DNA of 64,000 nt from Hyaloperonospora brassicae (Eukaryota > Oomycota > Peronosporomycetes > Peronosporales > Peronosporaceae), in assembly GCA_947650285.1 (NCBI GenBank), contig CANTFL010001452.1, forward strand, positions 124,001-188,000, read 5' to 3'. The notes under the pieces are model-generated. The model saw nothing but the letters and a program-made list of their open reading frames with translations, did no database searches and had not been told where the DNA came from. The position numbers and the translations under genes are program-made. Position 1 is the stretch's first letter. Each line of letters begins with the position of its first letter. Of the stretch, positions 35,401 to 47,291 are shown piece by piece.

Positions 35401-36530
35401 AATCCTCGGTCGTCCTCATCGGCCTTGTACCCAAGGCAGTACACCAATAGACCTTCTTCACTGACTTCATAATCTCTAGCTATCTTGCTGCACGACTGTG
35501 CTGATTCGGCCGACAGGCCGCCCAGATCCCCTTTCATGTATGCTTTTAATTCCACCATCCAGCTCTCCTCCTCATGAGCCTCCCGGATGCGTTCCAACCT
35601 CAGCTGTTGTATCCCATTCTCTTGCCTCGTGTCACTGGATATCTGGATAGGCGATCTAGATCGGGTCACTGCAAATATTTTTGCTGTCCGACTCGTGTCC
35701 CTGGGAACCAACAGCTCCGGCAACCGATTAATTTCTTCCAACCCGGGCCACTCTTCCTTCGGTATCGACTCGACCCCTCCTTGCCTGTGCAACGCTTCAC
35801 TAGCCAGTTGGTCTGCACTCTGGTTCCAGTCGCGTTTCACGTGGAGTATCTCGTGAGAGGTCCACGCTTGAAGCTTACTCAGAGCTTTCCCCTTCAATGG
35901 GGTTAGTCCTGCAGCCTTACACTCAATTTCGCCACGCATCTGTCGAACGACCAGATTGGAGTCTCCGCAAATAATTAACCGTCGTCGTTCCAATGGATCC
36001 AGCAATTCAAAACCCAGCAGCATGCCTTCGTACTCAGCCTCATTCACCGTAGATACCTTAAGATATTTCGAGGCGGCGCTCACTATCGACCATGTAGGTA
36101 AGCTCCATACCACCGCGCTACATGATCTACCTCCTTGTTTCACGCGAGCCGACCCATCGAAACTCATCACATATAATTCTTCATGTCCTTCTACGTTGGG
36201 CGGGGGCAAGTTGACCTTGTGTTTCGCCTGTTTCTTAGGCGCAATGGCCGATAGGATCGAGTCCACGCTATCACGAGGGGTAATACTGGCTGCCAACGCC
36301 CCTAGTACCTGGTCTTCGCCCTTCTTACACTTGACTATCTCTAAAGTCCACTGAGACAAGAGAGCCGCCCAATTCCCCAAACGCCCCTGTAACCCGGAGG
36401 ATCTAACCAACCAGGCTAACGTCGAGTGTCTTGTTAATACCTTGAGGGGTCGGGTGACCAACATCGTAAAACAGCTCTCCAAAATTCGCAACAAGGCCAA
36501 CACCTCCTTTTCCACAGTACTGTAACTCAA
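35401..36530 (-). pseudogene. Nested Gypsy pol: degenerate RNase H plus second, acquired RNase H
   Basis: The first RNase H (36285-36530) begins YSTVEKEVLALL but has TRHSTLAW where active Gypsy enzymes have TDH, and it lacks the ADALSR end; it looks like a structural tether. A second RNase H follows at about 35781-36182 with the full acidic quartet in context: SFDGSAR, NEAEYEG, CGDSNLVV and NQSADQLA. This is of the archaeal/plant-Tat type rather than the Gypsy type. The reading frame is the same as that of reverse transcriptase and integrase. A linker with KKQAKHKVNLPPP separates the two. A TAA at 36531 precedes the first RNase H and interrupts the polyprotein. Confidence 0.88.
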
Positions 36531-39020
36531 TTAGTTGGCCTTGAAAGTCCGGCTCGTAAATGTCACAGGCATAAGAGTACCTTCATGGTTCTGCACCAAT
36601 GCCGCTGATATGGCCCACTCACTCGCATAAACAATTATCACTGCTTCTTTCGCAGGGTCGAAGTGTCGTAAAATTAGTGCGGTAGCCATCTTGTTTGTTA
36701 GCATAGCAAAAGCTACTTGAACTCGAGACCACTTCTCATCGTCCTCATCCGGGGTCATTTGGTGGTCTACGTCCTTTAGCTTACTACGCCACACGTGAAA
36801 ATCTACCTCCCTTAGCTCATACAAAATTGATGCATAGGTTGCATAGTCCTCGATGAAGCGGCTGTAGTAATTCAAACTTCCGAGGAACGACTGCATGGCC
36901 TTGAGCGTCGATGGTAGCGGTAGGTCCACTAGCGCTTGGAGATCCTTAGGATGGGCCTCCAGACCGTCACTCGATACCCTGTGACCGAGGTAGTCGACCC
37001 TTCGACATCCCCACGTATTCTTGACTGCGCTGATCGATAAATTCCAGTGGTCGCACACGTCCAACTGCCGTTCCACCTTGTCACATAGCATGTTTCAAGA
37101 CTCGGCCGGTACCAGTATGTCGTCTATGTACGATCTACGACCCAATACCGAAGGGGCCGACCCTGTATCCGGTTCTCCTGACACAAATAAATCCTCTTGG
37201 CCTTCCGAGTCGTCCCCTGGGGGTATACGCAAGAACCCATACAGTGCGTTGTCCAGGAGTCGCTGGTAGATCTGAGGTGCGGTCTTGAGTCCGAACGGCA
37301 TTCTGAGCCACTCGAACAAACCCAATGGAGTGACAAAAGCTGAAATTAATCTTGCCCTTTCCGTCATGCTGACCACCCAGAAACCACTTGCCATATCGAG
37401 AGAGCAATACCACAACGCACTATCCAAATCTTCCAGGAGCTCATTAATCAGTGGCATGGGGTAGACCATAAGTTGCGTCAGGTCGTTCACCAACCGATAG
37501 TCAATGCACAACCTGATGTCGACCCCATTCTTCTTAACGATAATTGCTATTGGGCTGGCCCACGGTGAGGTGGATGGCTGAATAATCTTTGCCGACAGTA
37601 GACCCTTGATCAAGTCGGCCAACTTTTCTTTGAAATGGGGGGCCACTTTCCGTACGCGTTGCGCGATCGGCCTAGCGTTTCCCACGTCTATATCGCATAT
37701 AGCACCACGAGCAGCTGGGGGTAAAGCGTTTCCTTTTCCCATTAACAGGTGCCGCTTCTTCCAGATGATTTGCTTCAAACGATCCACTTCCTCAGGCGAG
37801 TTTCCATCCGGATCAGGTATCTGAATATCCTTCAGCTCAATTCCTTCGGGCGAGAGGTTCACCTCTGGTATGACCGCCCATACCTGGCTTATTTCTTCAG
37901 CCCAGAGTTCTCCGCTTTCAAACGTACACACTTGGTCATCAGCTTGGGTCACATCTTCGGTACTCGCTCTTGCTCCCATGTCACTAACTTCTTCATGTAA
38001 GGTGTCGATGGATATCATCGGTCCAATGACCGTATGTTCGGTCGGCCGAGTGATCGTGGGTTCGACTGGTTGAATGTATAGGGCTCCGTCCTCGGGAATG
38101 TTACCTGCCGTTTCTTCGCCTGTTAGTGACCCATCTACTGGCCGCTGTCGGGACGCGACGTTCATCACTGGAGCTACCTCCTTTGACCGCTGTAAAATAT
38201 GTCGTGGAGTCTCATACTGGGGTTTATCCACCAGTGGCCCTTCTTCGATCTCCGTCAGGTCTTCCTGATGGTCGTCCTGGTCACGAGTGGCTTCATATGC
38301 TAAGTTCCACCACTCGGCGTGTCTTCGAGAGCCTGCCGTAACGAATCCCAGTGCTCTTGGTATTTGATCTCTAGCCATTACCATACCAATTCTAGTGTCC
38401 TCATGCAGCGTTAGCATTTGTGGGCTTACGTTGGTTACTTTCAAAAATAGACGTCGGCCTACCCCTCGGTTGACCGTGGTGACCCATCGTTCTCCTCTCG
38501 TCACCCACAGCACCCTTTGTTCTGAGGTCGACTCTTTAACAGGTACTTCCACATATTCGCCCACCGATAGCTGTGTAAATTGGCCCAGCCTTATATCGGT
38601 CACTCTGCTACCGTACAACGATCGCCGGCCTGATAGTTGGACTCGCACTTCATCTGGGAGCCAAAGCGCTCCTCCCCCCAGATCTAATCGGATACCGGCT
38701 GGAACCATAAAGTCCATACCCAGAATCGCATCTTGGCCCACCATAGGGCCGACCCATACCTTGAAGATGTACACCAAGTTTCCATTTAAAGTGATCTTGA
38801 TGCGGGTGCGTCCTTCTGTAGTGTATACCGCTTCCCCGATACCCACGCATTCTTGTCTTGCATCTTCATCAATCTGGCAGCCTACCTTACGAGCAAAGGC
38901 GATATCCAAAATAAATATCTCGGCACCAGTGTCAAACAAAAAGTTTGCGCGGTCATTGTTTACCTTCCCAGAGGCCTTGGCCTGCTGAAACCATTTCGAA
39001 GGGGCATGACTTTTTCAGTA
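36531..39020 (-). pseudogene. Nested Gypsy pol: aspartic protease and reverse transcriptase
   Basis: The protease has its active site FLFDTGAEIF at 38919-38948 and DAILGMDFMVP further on. The reverse transcriptase follows: SPWASPIAIIVKKNGVDIRLCIDYR, PLGLFEWLRMPFGLKTAP, then the catalytic SYIDDIL at 37113-37133. Between LYGF and SYIDD is an insertion of about 33 residues (near 37134-37235), apparently a feature of this oomycete family. A TGA at 37095 replaces a Trp just after YIDDIL. The RNase-H-side thumb continues with YLGHRVSSDGLEAHPKDL and LGSLNYYSRFIEDY. The frame is in register throughout, so only nonsense changes interrupt it. It opens just after a TGA near 39016. Confidence 0.9.
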
Positions 39021-39283
39021 CCCCCTGGATTCACCTGGTAGCAGGTCCAATTCCATCACTGCATCCCCTCGTGTGAAACCATTAGGATCATCAAGACGAG
39101 CAACATGAACCACAGGGTAGCTTGCGACCTTCTATATATTTCCGATCTTCTTATCCCTGTGATCTTCCTCGACACTCTTCTCCACGGCGGTACCTATATC
39201 TCCTTCAGAAGTCCTTTCCACATATGCAAACACATGACAATCAGAACGCTCGGCTCGTACCAGATTCAAAACTGGCTAGCGTT

Positions 39284-41981
39284 CTAATTTAACATCTTCT
39301 CCACCTTCTCCGACAACATCCCAGCGTGCTTGGTCGGGTTGTACCATTGACGGATCAAGTTATAAAACTCTTCCATTGGGCACTTCCCGGCTTCGTGGGT
39401 CTCTCCGCACCCCTTGCACAAGAACAAGCAACGATCCGTCGGATGGCCTCTCTTTCCACAGCGGTCGCATGTGAGACGCTTCCAGCAATCCAAATCACCA
39501 TGCTTCCTGTATCCACAATGCGCACATCTCGGGTATTGAGCGGCCGGTGGCCCTCGAGTTCCCTGGTCACCTTCTTGGCGATGGTGTTGGTCGGCCTCCC
39601 GGGCTGGTCGGCTTCTTGGGCCCCTCGACACAGAGTCCTTCTGGTTTTCCATCGCCATCACATACATCCGTCTTAGGTCACCGTCGTCTCCTGAGCTATC
39701 CGAGCCTGACGCTTCAGAGCTCGATTCTTTCAAGGTCGCCCGGACCGCATTAACCGACCGACGGTTTACCTCCCTTGATCGGTCTGGGGGAACAGGTGCC
39801 TTTTGGCGGAACTTGCTCGACCCGAATAGTACCTTGCCTCGACGCGCTTTCGTCCTTTGCTTCGCTCTCAACACGTCTTCCAATTCATCCACATCCGCCA
39901 ATCGTAATATCGTGAGCTGGTCTGCCAGTTCTGGGTCATCCAGAGTTTCAATATAGTGCTCGACATGTATTTTCTGGATCTTGGGCGGACCGTCTTTAAT
40001 CTTGATCTTCGCTCTGAGCCCAATCACGTTCAGTCGGTACAGGTAGTCCATGGGTGACTCTTCCGGCCGCTTCTTCGCGTGGTAGTATTGGCGGGCGACT
40101 GGCACTCCCAACCCGCAGAATTGCATCTGGAATTCTTGTGTGACGTCCTTCCAACTGGATCGAACCGAGCGGCCCAGTTTCCGGTACCAATTTTGTGCTG
40201 GTCCAGTCAGCAATCCACCGAAAACCAAACACTTTTCATCGTCAGGTGCTTGGTCCCTCGCAAAAGCCGTTTTGACTATGGACAGCCACGAACGGGCTCG
40301 GTCTTCGTCTTGGTCTCTTCCGTGAAATTATTTAAGATCCGATGTCGCAGCAAGATTGATGCGAGGGATCATGCCGGGTATCTGTCCCGCTGCCGCCGTC
40401 GCAATTCTCGCCGCCGGTCCCTCCAGATCCATATCGTCCGGGTCGTACTCACACGTGCCGACCGATTCCATCTCCACATCTGTCCGAGTTTGTTGGCTTG
40501 ACACTTGCGCTCGGCCCCTTGGTGCTTCTTGGGCTGCGGCCACTTAGGCCCTTTGTATTTCCGCTGCCACTCTTTCATCTTGATGTCCTTGTCGCACCTG
40601 TTGCACCTGTTGTTCTTGTAGAAAACGGGCCATCGCCGCGTCGAAGTATGTCTGCAGGTTACCTACCATATTGGTAGGCACATCCCCCCCCAGCATCGTC
40701 GCCACGTAGCGGTGGAACCATTCCGGTATGCCCATGCTGCCTTCCCATTGGGTGAAAATCTACCCTTTCGGGAGTTTGGAAATTCCCCGAGTGGACAGGT
40801 GTCGGCGGATTCTGGACCGGCTGAGTGGCCCTGTCGCCCTGAACGCGAGCCTGTAGCATCGCAGCTCCTGCCGGCCCCAGTGACATCCGGGCACACTGGA
40901 CGAGGATAGAGGAGTTACTTCACGACTGCTCCTCCGCGTCATGGTCGGCTGATGGGAGCGGCGGGTGACGTTGCGTATCCATCGGCGGGTCGACCCGTGG
41001 TCGCACTGCTGGTGGGGAGTCGAAGTCGTGAAGGGTCATCAAGCTGTTACGAGACGGCGTCGTCATCGACGGTGTCAGCGGTACGTTGTTGGGTCTGGTA
41101 GTCCCCACCAGGATAGCTAATCGCTTGTGCATCTTGTTTAACAGGCTTGTGATGTTGTCGAACCCTAGGTCGAACAAGGTGTGCGGCTCGAACTGGCCCG
41201 CCACCATGTTCGCCTCGCGAAGGAGGGTGACTATCGCTGTGACTGCCTCTGCGACCGTCCGGGGCTTAGGCAGGGGTGACACCGGTCCCCCTAGCTGACC
41301 CAATAACCGGATGGCGAGGACTTTAGCGACGGGGTCGCTCTCCAGGAGGGCGACCAGCTTTCGGCGGTGGTAGGCCGTCGTGATTGCCTCTTCCGACCAG
41401 GCTGGCGGTCCTGTTGGAGCAGGGTCCCTCGACTTGGAATTATCTGGCGCCTTCGTTTTCTCGCGGGTAGGCTTGGACTGGGCGGCCTTGGCGACTTTTG
41501 GTGTCGGAGGCAATGGCTTACCGTGTTTCACGGTTGGCCGATGTTCTGACTCGGTCGATGGTCCTGAGGTGTCAGAACTCATCGAGTTGGTGTCCCCTGG
41601 CGCGTTCATCCTGGCTTTCTGCGGCTTGGACGTGGCGGCCGCTGGGGTTTGTTGTCTTTGGGACCATAGCTGTTCGGTTTTCACCGTCAGCTGATGGTCC
41701 TCAGGGGCATGGTAGGTACCATGACCCAGGGCGTCCTCAACGAGGACGTAGGGAGGGTATTTAGGTTTATCTTCGATAATCTCGACCTTGACCATGTTGA
41801 CCGGACCCCTCCCAAGGTCCGGTCGGCCCTTCGACCCTTTGTTTTTGTGTTCGTGTTTCACGGGCGGTCGGTCTTCCAGTGCTTCTTCGGTCTTCTGTTC
41901 AACCTTGACCTGAGCGTCTTCTTCATCTTGGGATTCGCGGTGAAATCCCGCGTCTTCCGAAGATCCGGGCACGCGCACCAT
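39284..41981 (-). pseudogene. Nested Gypsy gag (nucleocapsid precursor), broken
   Basis: From ATG 41981, directly after the 5' LTR, an open frame of 354 codons runs to 40920. It is rich in Lys/Glu/Pro and probably disordered, with a helical part near its end. A second stretch (40735-40886, with a shift near 40735) reads GIPEWFHRYVATMLGGDVPTN, then stops at 40544 and 40328. The capsid-like part is 39284-40327 (FHGRDQDEDRARSW, GPAQNWYRKL, MDYLYRLNVIGLRAK). The zinc knuckles are CDRCGKRGHPTDRC (CX2CX4HX4C) and CKGCGETHEAGKC, with a related CAHCGYRKHGDLDC before them. gag ends in TAA at 39284 and pol opens in another frame about 265 bp further on. Confidence 0.85.
41963..41980 (-). promoter_or_regulatory. 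Candidate primer-binding site of the nested Gypsy
   Basis: One base after the 5' LTR end (CCACCACA) the minus strand reads TGGTGCGCGTGCCCGGAT. TGG one to a few bases after the LTR is typical of a primer-binding site complementary to a tRNA 3' end. The implied tRNA would end in ...CGGGCACGCGC-A-CCA. It overlaps the gag start codon at 41979-41981. The tRNA partner could not be identified from this window. Confidence 0.5.
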
Positions 41982-43130
41982 TGTGGTGGAGTAGGTCGCC
42001 AAAATCGGTTGGCGTGACTACAAACCGCCCACTGTGCCGGACTGCAGACTTGAGGAGGGGGTACTCCTATTCCGCTTGGATCTTAAACTCACCTTGTGTA
42101 CCCGTCGGCTTGGCGGGTATCACTCTTCGGAGGACGTGGCGATGGAGTTAGATGTCGGTCTTGGTGTGTGTCGACCTTGGGGGCCCCGAGCGGATATGCT
42201 TCAGTCGGGGTCCAGTTAGGGCAGCCACTCGGTCAACTTGGTTGAGAGTGGACTTATAACCAGAGTTTTAAGGGCTAGTAGCGCCTGGCCTTTGCTTGTC
42301 TCAGGGGTGTCCACCGCCTGGCCTTTATGTATCCTCTCCCTTACCACTAGGGTATGGAGACCGCTTCCTATAGCGGGATTAATTTGGGGGGGGGGGGTGC
42401 TACTCCACGAACCTACAGGCCAATATACTTCCTGGGGTTCTATTTGCACTTGAGTCTTACCAGCACTGTCTCTTCAACGGGTGGGCCAAATAGATCCCTG
42501 GCCCGGAACAGGTTGGTAGACTTACAAGCTTCTTGGCTCACGAGACGTGTGGCTTAGATCGCAAATTGAGTAGTAATTAATAATGTCCTATCCTTTAACC
42601 TCCTTTACTCTGTACTTGCCTTACGCCTGGACTCACTATGATGAGTGGTCAGGGACGCTTGATCTTGATAGTCCGGGTCGGCCGATGGATGAACAGGTCG
42701 GCCCTTGGGTGACCGAGGTCGCCTTGATCGGCCGTACCCACCAAAGGGTGACCAGGTCGGCCCTTGGGTGACCGAGGTCGCCTTGATCGGCCGTATCCAC
42801 CCAAGGGTGACCGGGCCGGCCCTTGGGTGACCGAGGTCGCCTTGATCGGCCGTGCCCACCAAAGGGTGACCAGGTCGGTCGATGAGTGACAGAGACCGCC
42901 TTGGTTGACCGAGGCCGCCTTGGTCGGCCGTACCTACCGACGAGTGGCCCGGTCGACCGACGAGTGGTTGAGAACGATCCGCATTGGTGTCTCTCTCAAC
43001 TGCTGGAACCCAACGGTCGCTTCTCCTCTGTGGCTCCTTGGCCTCCAGTCCCTTTCCGATCGCGAGGCCCCTGTCCCTCCGGTCCATCCCTCCTTGAGTC
43101 TACCCTTTCCAGAAAGTTCGCTTTACCACA
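41982..43130 (-). repeat. 5' LTR of the nested Gypsy element
   Basis: 1149 bp, matching 30672-31838 from TGTGGTGGAGTAGGTCGCC to CGCTTTACCACA. It includes the same GGTGACC/GATCGGCC minisatellite at 42670-42970. It abuts the older integrase at 43131. Confidence 0.93.
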
Positions 43131-45000
43131 ATTCCCATTGTCCTTCTGAGCGTCTGCGGGGTTCCCGAAGACGAAGTACATTGAAGTGCGATGCCACCAC
43201 TCTTCCGGGACAAGAAGAGGCTTAGACAGTGCACAGTATGAAGGACTTGGCTTCTCATGTTGGCAAACCTAGTAAGCACGAATGTACTTGTGTACAAATT
43301 GATACTTGTGAGCCAGTAAGAGTGACGACTTTCTGTAAGGTAAGTGCTTTCCCAAACACGATGGTCATCTGTTTGGGGCACCGTGACACTCATACATGAT
43401 GCACAAGCGTAATTTGTTATGCGTGAAGACGAAGACACGAGGCGTATCGCCGGCAACGGCTATTATGTAGAGTAACCCGTTGCGCGTTGTGTACCGATCC
43501 GATGAGGAACTGTCAAAAACCTATCAAACTTTCAATGATTTACGATTTGAATTTTTAGATGATTCATCTATCGCAAAAGATCCTTGCTTTCTGCGTAGGA
43601 CTCTCTTACGTTATCAAGAAGAGTTGACGACGGCACAATGGCTGTAAATGTCGAAACGTGCAATATTCCTCACTGTTGGTGTGCGCGCCCGGCTCGAAAT
43701 CGGGTCGGCGCGAGAGCGCATCAGCGACAACGTTAAGTCGTCCTGGTTTATATTCGACGTAGAAGCTGTACTCCGCGGAGAAAGACAGCCACCTCGCAAT
43801 TGTTTGCAAGAGGTAAAGACTGTTTACGGCCGGGCGAAGTGACGCATGGTCCGTATAGACGGTAAACGGTCGATCCCTCCATAGATAGACACAAAACTTT
43901 GCCAATGCATACTTCATGGTATGGAGTATCTTGTCAAGCACTGGATAATACGCTCATCTACTAACAGCTGACGCGATTAATACCAGATGCCGCGCTCCGA
44001 GCCATCTGTATCAAATTGCATCAACGCACAGCCGTTCGCAAAATCGCTGGCTCCACAGACCACATGGAATGGTCTGTACGGATCTTCAATCGCAAGTATA
44101 GGCAATTTGCATCAATTTCTGCTTGGTGCCTTTAAAGGGACGCTGACAGTCAGCGTTCCATGACTACCTTACATTATTCTTGAGTAAACAAGAAAGATGC
44201 ACGGTCATCTCAACGTAGTTGCGCGAATACTTGTGCATGTACGCCGCTAGCCCAACTACTTACGAAGTATCTTGACATCGACTGGCACGGGCCAGTCGGT
44301 ATTCTCCTTGATCTTTTTGGGATCAGGGTGTACGCCGTGTTTACTCACGGTGCTCCCAAAATGCGATATTTCTATAGCCGCGAGATACACTTCTTGAGGT
44401 TGACGTACCACTTATGCTTGCGCATAAAATTATAGAACCTGACAATCGTGAGTTCTGTGAACTTCAACGTCCGTCTTTCCGTCCATAGCCCGGCTATGGA
44501 CGAACACATCGTCGAACTAACTCAATGCAACATCTCGCACCGGTCTCAACAGATTTGTTGCACATCTGTTGAACGTTGCAGAGGCGTCGCTCGGCCCCTG
44601 TGTCATCTCAAGCCAATCCCAGAGCATACCGCTGGAAGTGCTTACCGCTGTGTACGGGATGTCCCGTTCACGAATGAGAACCTGATGGAAGCCATTCGTC
44701 CTATGATGAAGGAGAAGATGGTACTCTTAGACATACCATCAATGATCACTTCCTTTCTCGGTATCGGCGTCTGAGCCGGTAGTGCTGCAGCATTTAACTT
44801 GTTGAATGCGTGAGCTGCCCGCCATCCTTTTGTGACTTTTCGCGCACAGAAGGTCGGAGAGCTGTGAGGGGAAGTTAATTTCCTCACATGGCCTGCGGCC
44901 AAGCGATCGGTAAAGAACTTGTCGAATGCGAGAGCTCGTTCACGAGAGAGTGGCCATTGCTTCATGACGAAGTACTTCGAGCCTGTTTGAGCTCGATCTC
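43131..45000 (-). pseudogene. Older Gypsy pol: reverse transcriptase, RNase H and integrase N-terminus
   Basis: The minus strand encodes, with frameshifts, reverse transcriptase from about 44965 (QWPLSRERALAFDKFFTDRL, SPTFCARKVTKGWR, LPAQTPIPRKEVIIDGMSKS). Its catalytic motif is FDDV near 44495-44510. RNase H is at 43606-43941 (YALAKFCVYLWRDRPFTVYTDHASL and FYVEYKPGRLNVVADALSR), with the intact TDH and ADALSR that the younger element lacks. The integrase zinc-binding part (TDDHRVWESTYLTESRHSYW, VCQHEKPSPS) follows, then SMYFVFGNPADAQKDNGN, cut by the nested LTR at 43131. No second RNase H is visible. Confidence 0.85.
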
Positions 45001-46300
45001 GACACGAGTGCCTTTGTAATTACGCAACGCGCAAGGCACGGATTCAGGGATCACATCGTTGAACTAGATCAAATTTTATACAAAGGATTTGACTGGAGCG
45101 ACTTCCAGGATTGAGATGCATATCTCTCAATCCGAGTCTTCTCATCAATAACACTTTCGTACACCGATGAACTGCTGAGAACTCGTTCATTATTTAAAAA
45201 CATCATTGCCGACCAAGTATCGCTGACCCACTCATCCTCTGGGACGAGTATGCAGATCTGCTTGACCTTGCCACTACGCAAATCACGCAAGAACCGTTTC
45301 AGTTCGAGCGTTGGCAATTGAGTTATCTCCAAAGTTAACTTCGGAGGCACAGTCATATCGAGCGTACGAGCGCCTACGCTTAATATGACATTTACCGATA
45401 CTTTCACCGTCTCGGTTTCTTCATGGAAACTTGCTTCCACAGGCTGCAGAGGGCTTGTCCGCTCAGGTTGCTGAGATCCTAATATATGAGCAAAAAATTA
45501 TATAGGAATTTTTTTCTCAAGCACGTGGGGACTTATTCCCTCGACGTCTTCTGACTGTGTCTGTGCAACCACAATCAGGTACCAATTATCTACGGTCGAC
45601 TCTCCAATCGACCTAGGATAACCGTGTTGCCGTTTCTGTACAACCCGTTTGTTCTTCCTAGGATGTTGACCGCTAGGCATGCATCCATGTGCCGGTCCGC
45701 TCGACTTATTTGAGTTGTGGACCTTCGGCGATGCCAGTACTTCTATACAGGTGCCGGGAGCTTGCTACACAGTGTAGTGATCAGCTACACTGAAGTATAA
45801 TGCAGTTTTGCTAACGACCGTACCGCAAGTGAGGCCATCGCACTCACTCGCAGTACATCCACACGCTTGTGGACGCTCCAAGACCTTCTTCATATGTCCA
45901 TCTGATGAACAACCGACAGCCCTATTCACGGATCTATGTGGACAGCTCACAGCTGGCTCGTACCTGCTTCACCAAGGTAATCCCAGGATGACATCGAATT
46001 TGTAATAAGGATCCAGTTATATAAAGTCGTCACTGTTCACCCTCTAACGTGTAGTGCATTCCTACTACAAATATATCAATAGTTATCGATGCGCCTGTGT
46101 CAGGGCGTACCGTCATCCTCGTTCGGTATATGTCGCGCTCAACGAAGTTGAGCCTATGGCCCTCTAGTGACTGGCGACGAACAAAGTTGTTCGACGCCAA
46201 ACAGTCAACTAGAGCACAAAGTGACTAATAATTTGTCACTTGCAAACTCAAGGTGATGTGTGATATCTCCTCACCAGGTGCAGACACACACAATGATCGT
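45001..46300 (-). pseudogene. Older Gypsy protease and protease-RT linker, broken
   Basis: The protease region begins near 46225 with LVDCLASNNFVRRQSLEGH. The Gly expected after Asp-Cys is replaced by Leu, so the active site is damaged. RTRMTVRPDTGAS follows. A cysteine-rich segment (MKKVLERPQACGCTASECDG) lies at 45765-45950. The linker at 45069-45440 contains LTLEITQLPTLELKRFLRDL, VKQICILVPEDEWVSDTWSA and DEKTRIERYASQSWKSLQ. Several frame changes lie between these blocks. Confidence 0.7.
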
Positions 46301-46474
46301 GTATCAGAAGCAACTTCGGTCAAGAGATTTGCGATTTCTCATAAATTTGCAAATAAGTGGGGCGATCCGCCCCTACTGACCCCATCCATGTTTTTATGGT
46401 TCACTTCGCTGTTGTGGTTTCGCAACAGCGTTGGACCTACATCCATTGTCCCTTTTGTCGAATGGTCGATCGTT

Positions 46475-47291
46475 TCACTCATTACGGTTTGGTACTGGGC
46501 GTGGGGCACTACACTCATAAGCGTAGTGTACTAGCTTCTGAATGCTGTTGCACTTCTGCAGTCGCTTGTTGTTTTTAATGCAAAGTCTCTCGCTCTTTAC
46601 ATACCAGAGGTCCATTAATTCTGGACCTCCAGTCTCTTGTGATCTTGGTGGGCAATAAGAGCTCAAGATAACACGAGCCTGTCGCATGCTAAAGTCTTCC
46701 TGTTCCGCAGCTAAGATTGCTTGTTCAAGCGTATTTAACTCTAAGCGCAACAGGTGGTCCCTGACGGGCCCATCTGCGAGTCCTTGCATGAACACATTAA
46801 TCAACGTGTGTTCATGTACTGGGTTAGCAGTCATACTTCTAGCTAGAGGTCTTATACATTTAGCGTAAGCGTGCACATCACGCTTACTCTACTTGAGTTT
46901 AGGAGCTCTGATCGAGCCCTGAGATCAGCCCGTGGCGGTTTAAACGTCTGTTTGAGCCGGGTCTTATGAGCTTCAAGTGACTCAAAAGCATAAGGGTTGC
47001 TCATCTTCAGCCCTAAGACCCAAGTCTCGGCACGTCACGCCAAGTGGGTTTGAGCAAATGTGAGTTTCATTTGCTCATCGTCAATACGGCGTGCCTTTAT
47101 AGCTCTGTCTATATCTACGAACCATAACAACAGGGAGTCTTCCTCGACTCCTACGTACTCGGAGATATCGACCTTTACGAATATAGGGCGACGTGTGTGT
47201 CGTCCCACCTACAGCAGCATTGAATTGCTGCTGTATAAGCAGCTCTGTTTGTTGAGCACCGAGTGCTCTCAACTGCTCGGTCTGTTGAGAG
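46475..47291 (-). pseudogene. Older Gypsy gag, C-terminal and middle part, broken
   Basis: At 46475-46876 the minus strand encodes a retroviral-type gag segment (HAYAKCIRPLARSMTANPVHEHTLINVF, MQGLADGPVRDHLLRLELN, EQAILAAEQEDFSMRQA) ending in a damaged zinc knuckle region (KLQKCNSIQKLVHYAYEC, with Ser-Ile where a second Cys is expected). Upstream blocks in other frames include VEEDSLLLWFVDIDRAIKAR near 47090-47150. The N-terminal glutamine-rich part (SQQTEQLRALGAQQTELLIQ) is at 47200-47291 and abuts the solo LTR. Confidence 0.8.

Larger units (their letters stand above)
30672..43130 (-). mobile_element. Complete Ty3/Gypsy element with chromodomain and two RNase H domains, nested in an older Gypsy
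   Basis: Two near-identical LTRs (30672-31838 and 41982-43130; roughly 1-2% different by eye) bound 10.1 kb. Read on the minus strand the order is 5' LTR, primer-binding site, gag, protease, reverse transcriptase, degenerate RNase H, second RNase H, integrase, chromodomain, an antisense frame, and 3' LTR. LTRs begin TGTGG and end CCACA. The insertion splits the integrase of the older element between KDNGN and ILVFVDRF. The flanks on the minus strand are GAAT and TATT, so no perfect target duplication remains. gag and pol carry several stops and frameshifts. The internal domain order matches oomycete Gypsy elements with an additional archaeal-like RNase H; I believe such a clade has been described (Archon) but could not check. 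Confidence 0.93.

Noticed and set aside
30667..43135. A perfect target-site duplication for the nested Gypsy
   Set aside because: Flanks read AATA before and ATTC after the element on the plus strand; only a partial, unconvincing match exists.
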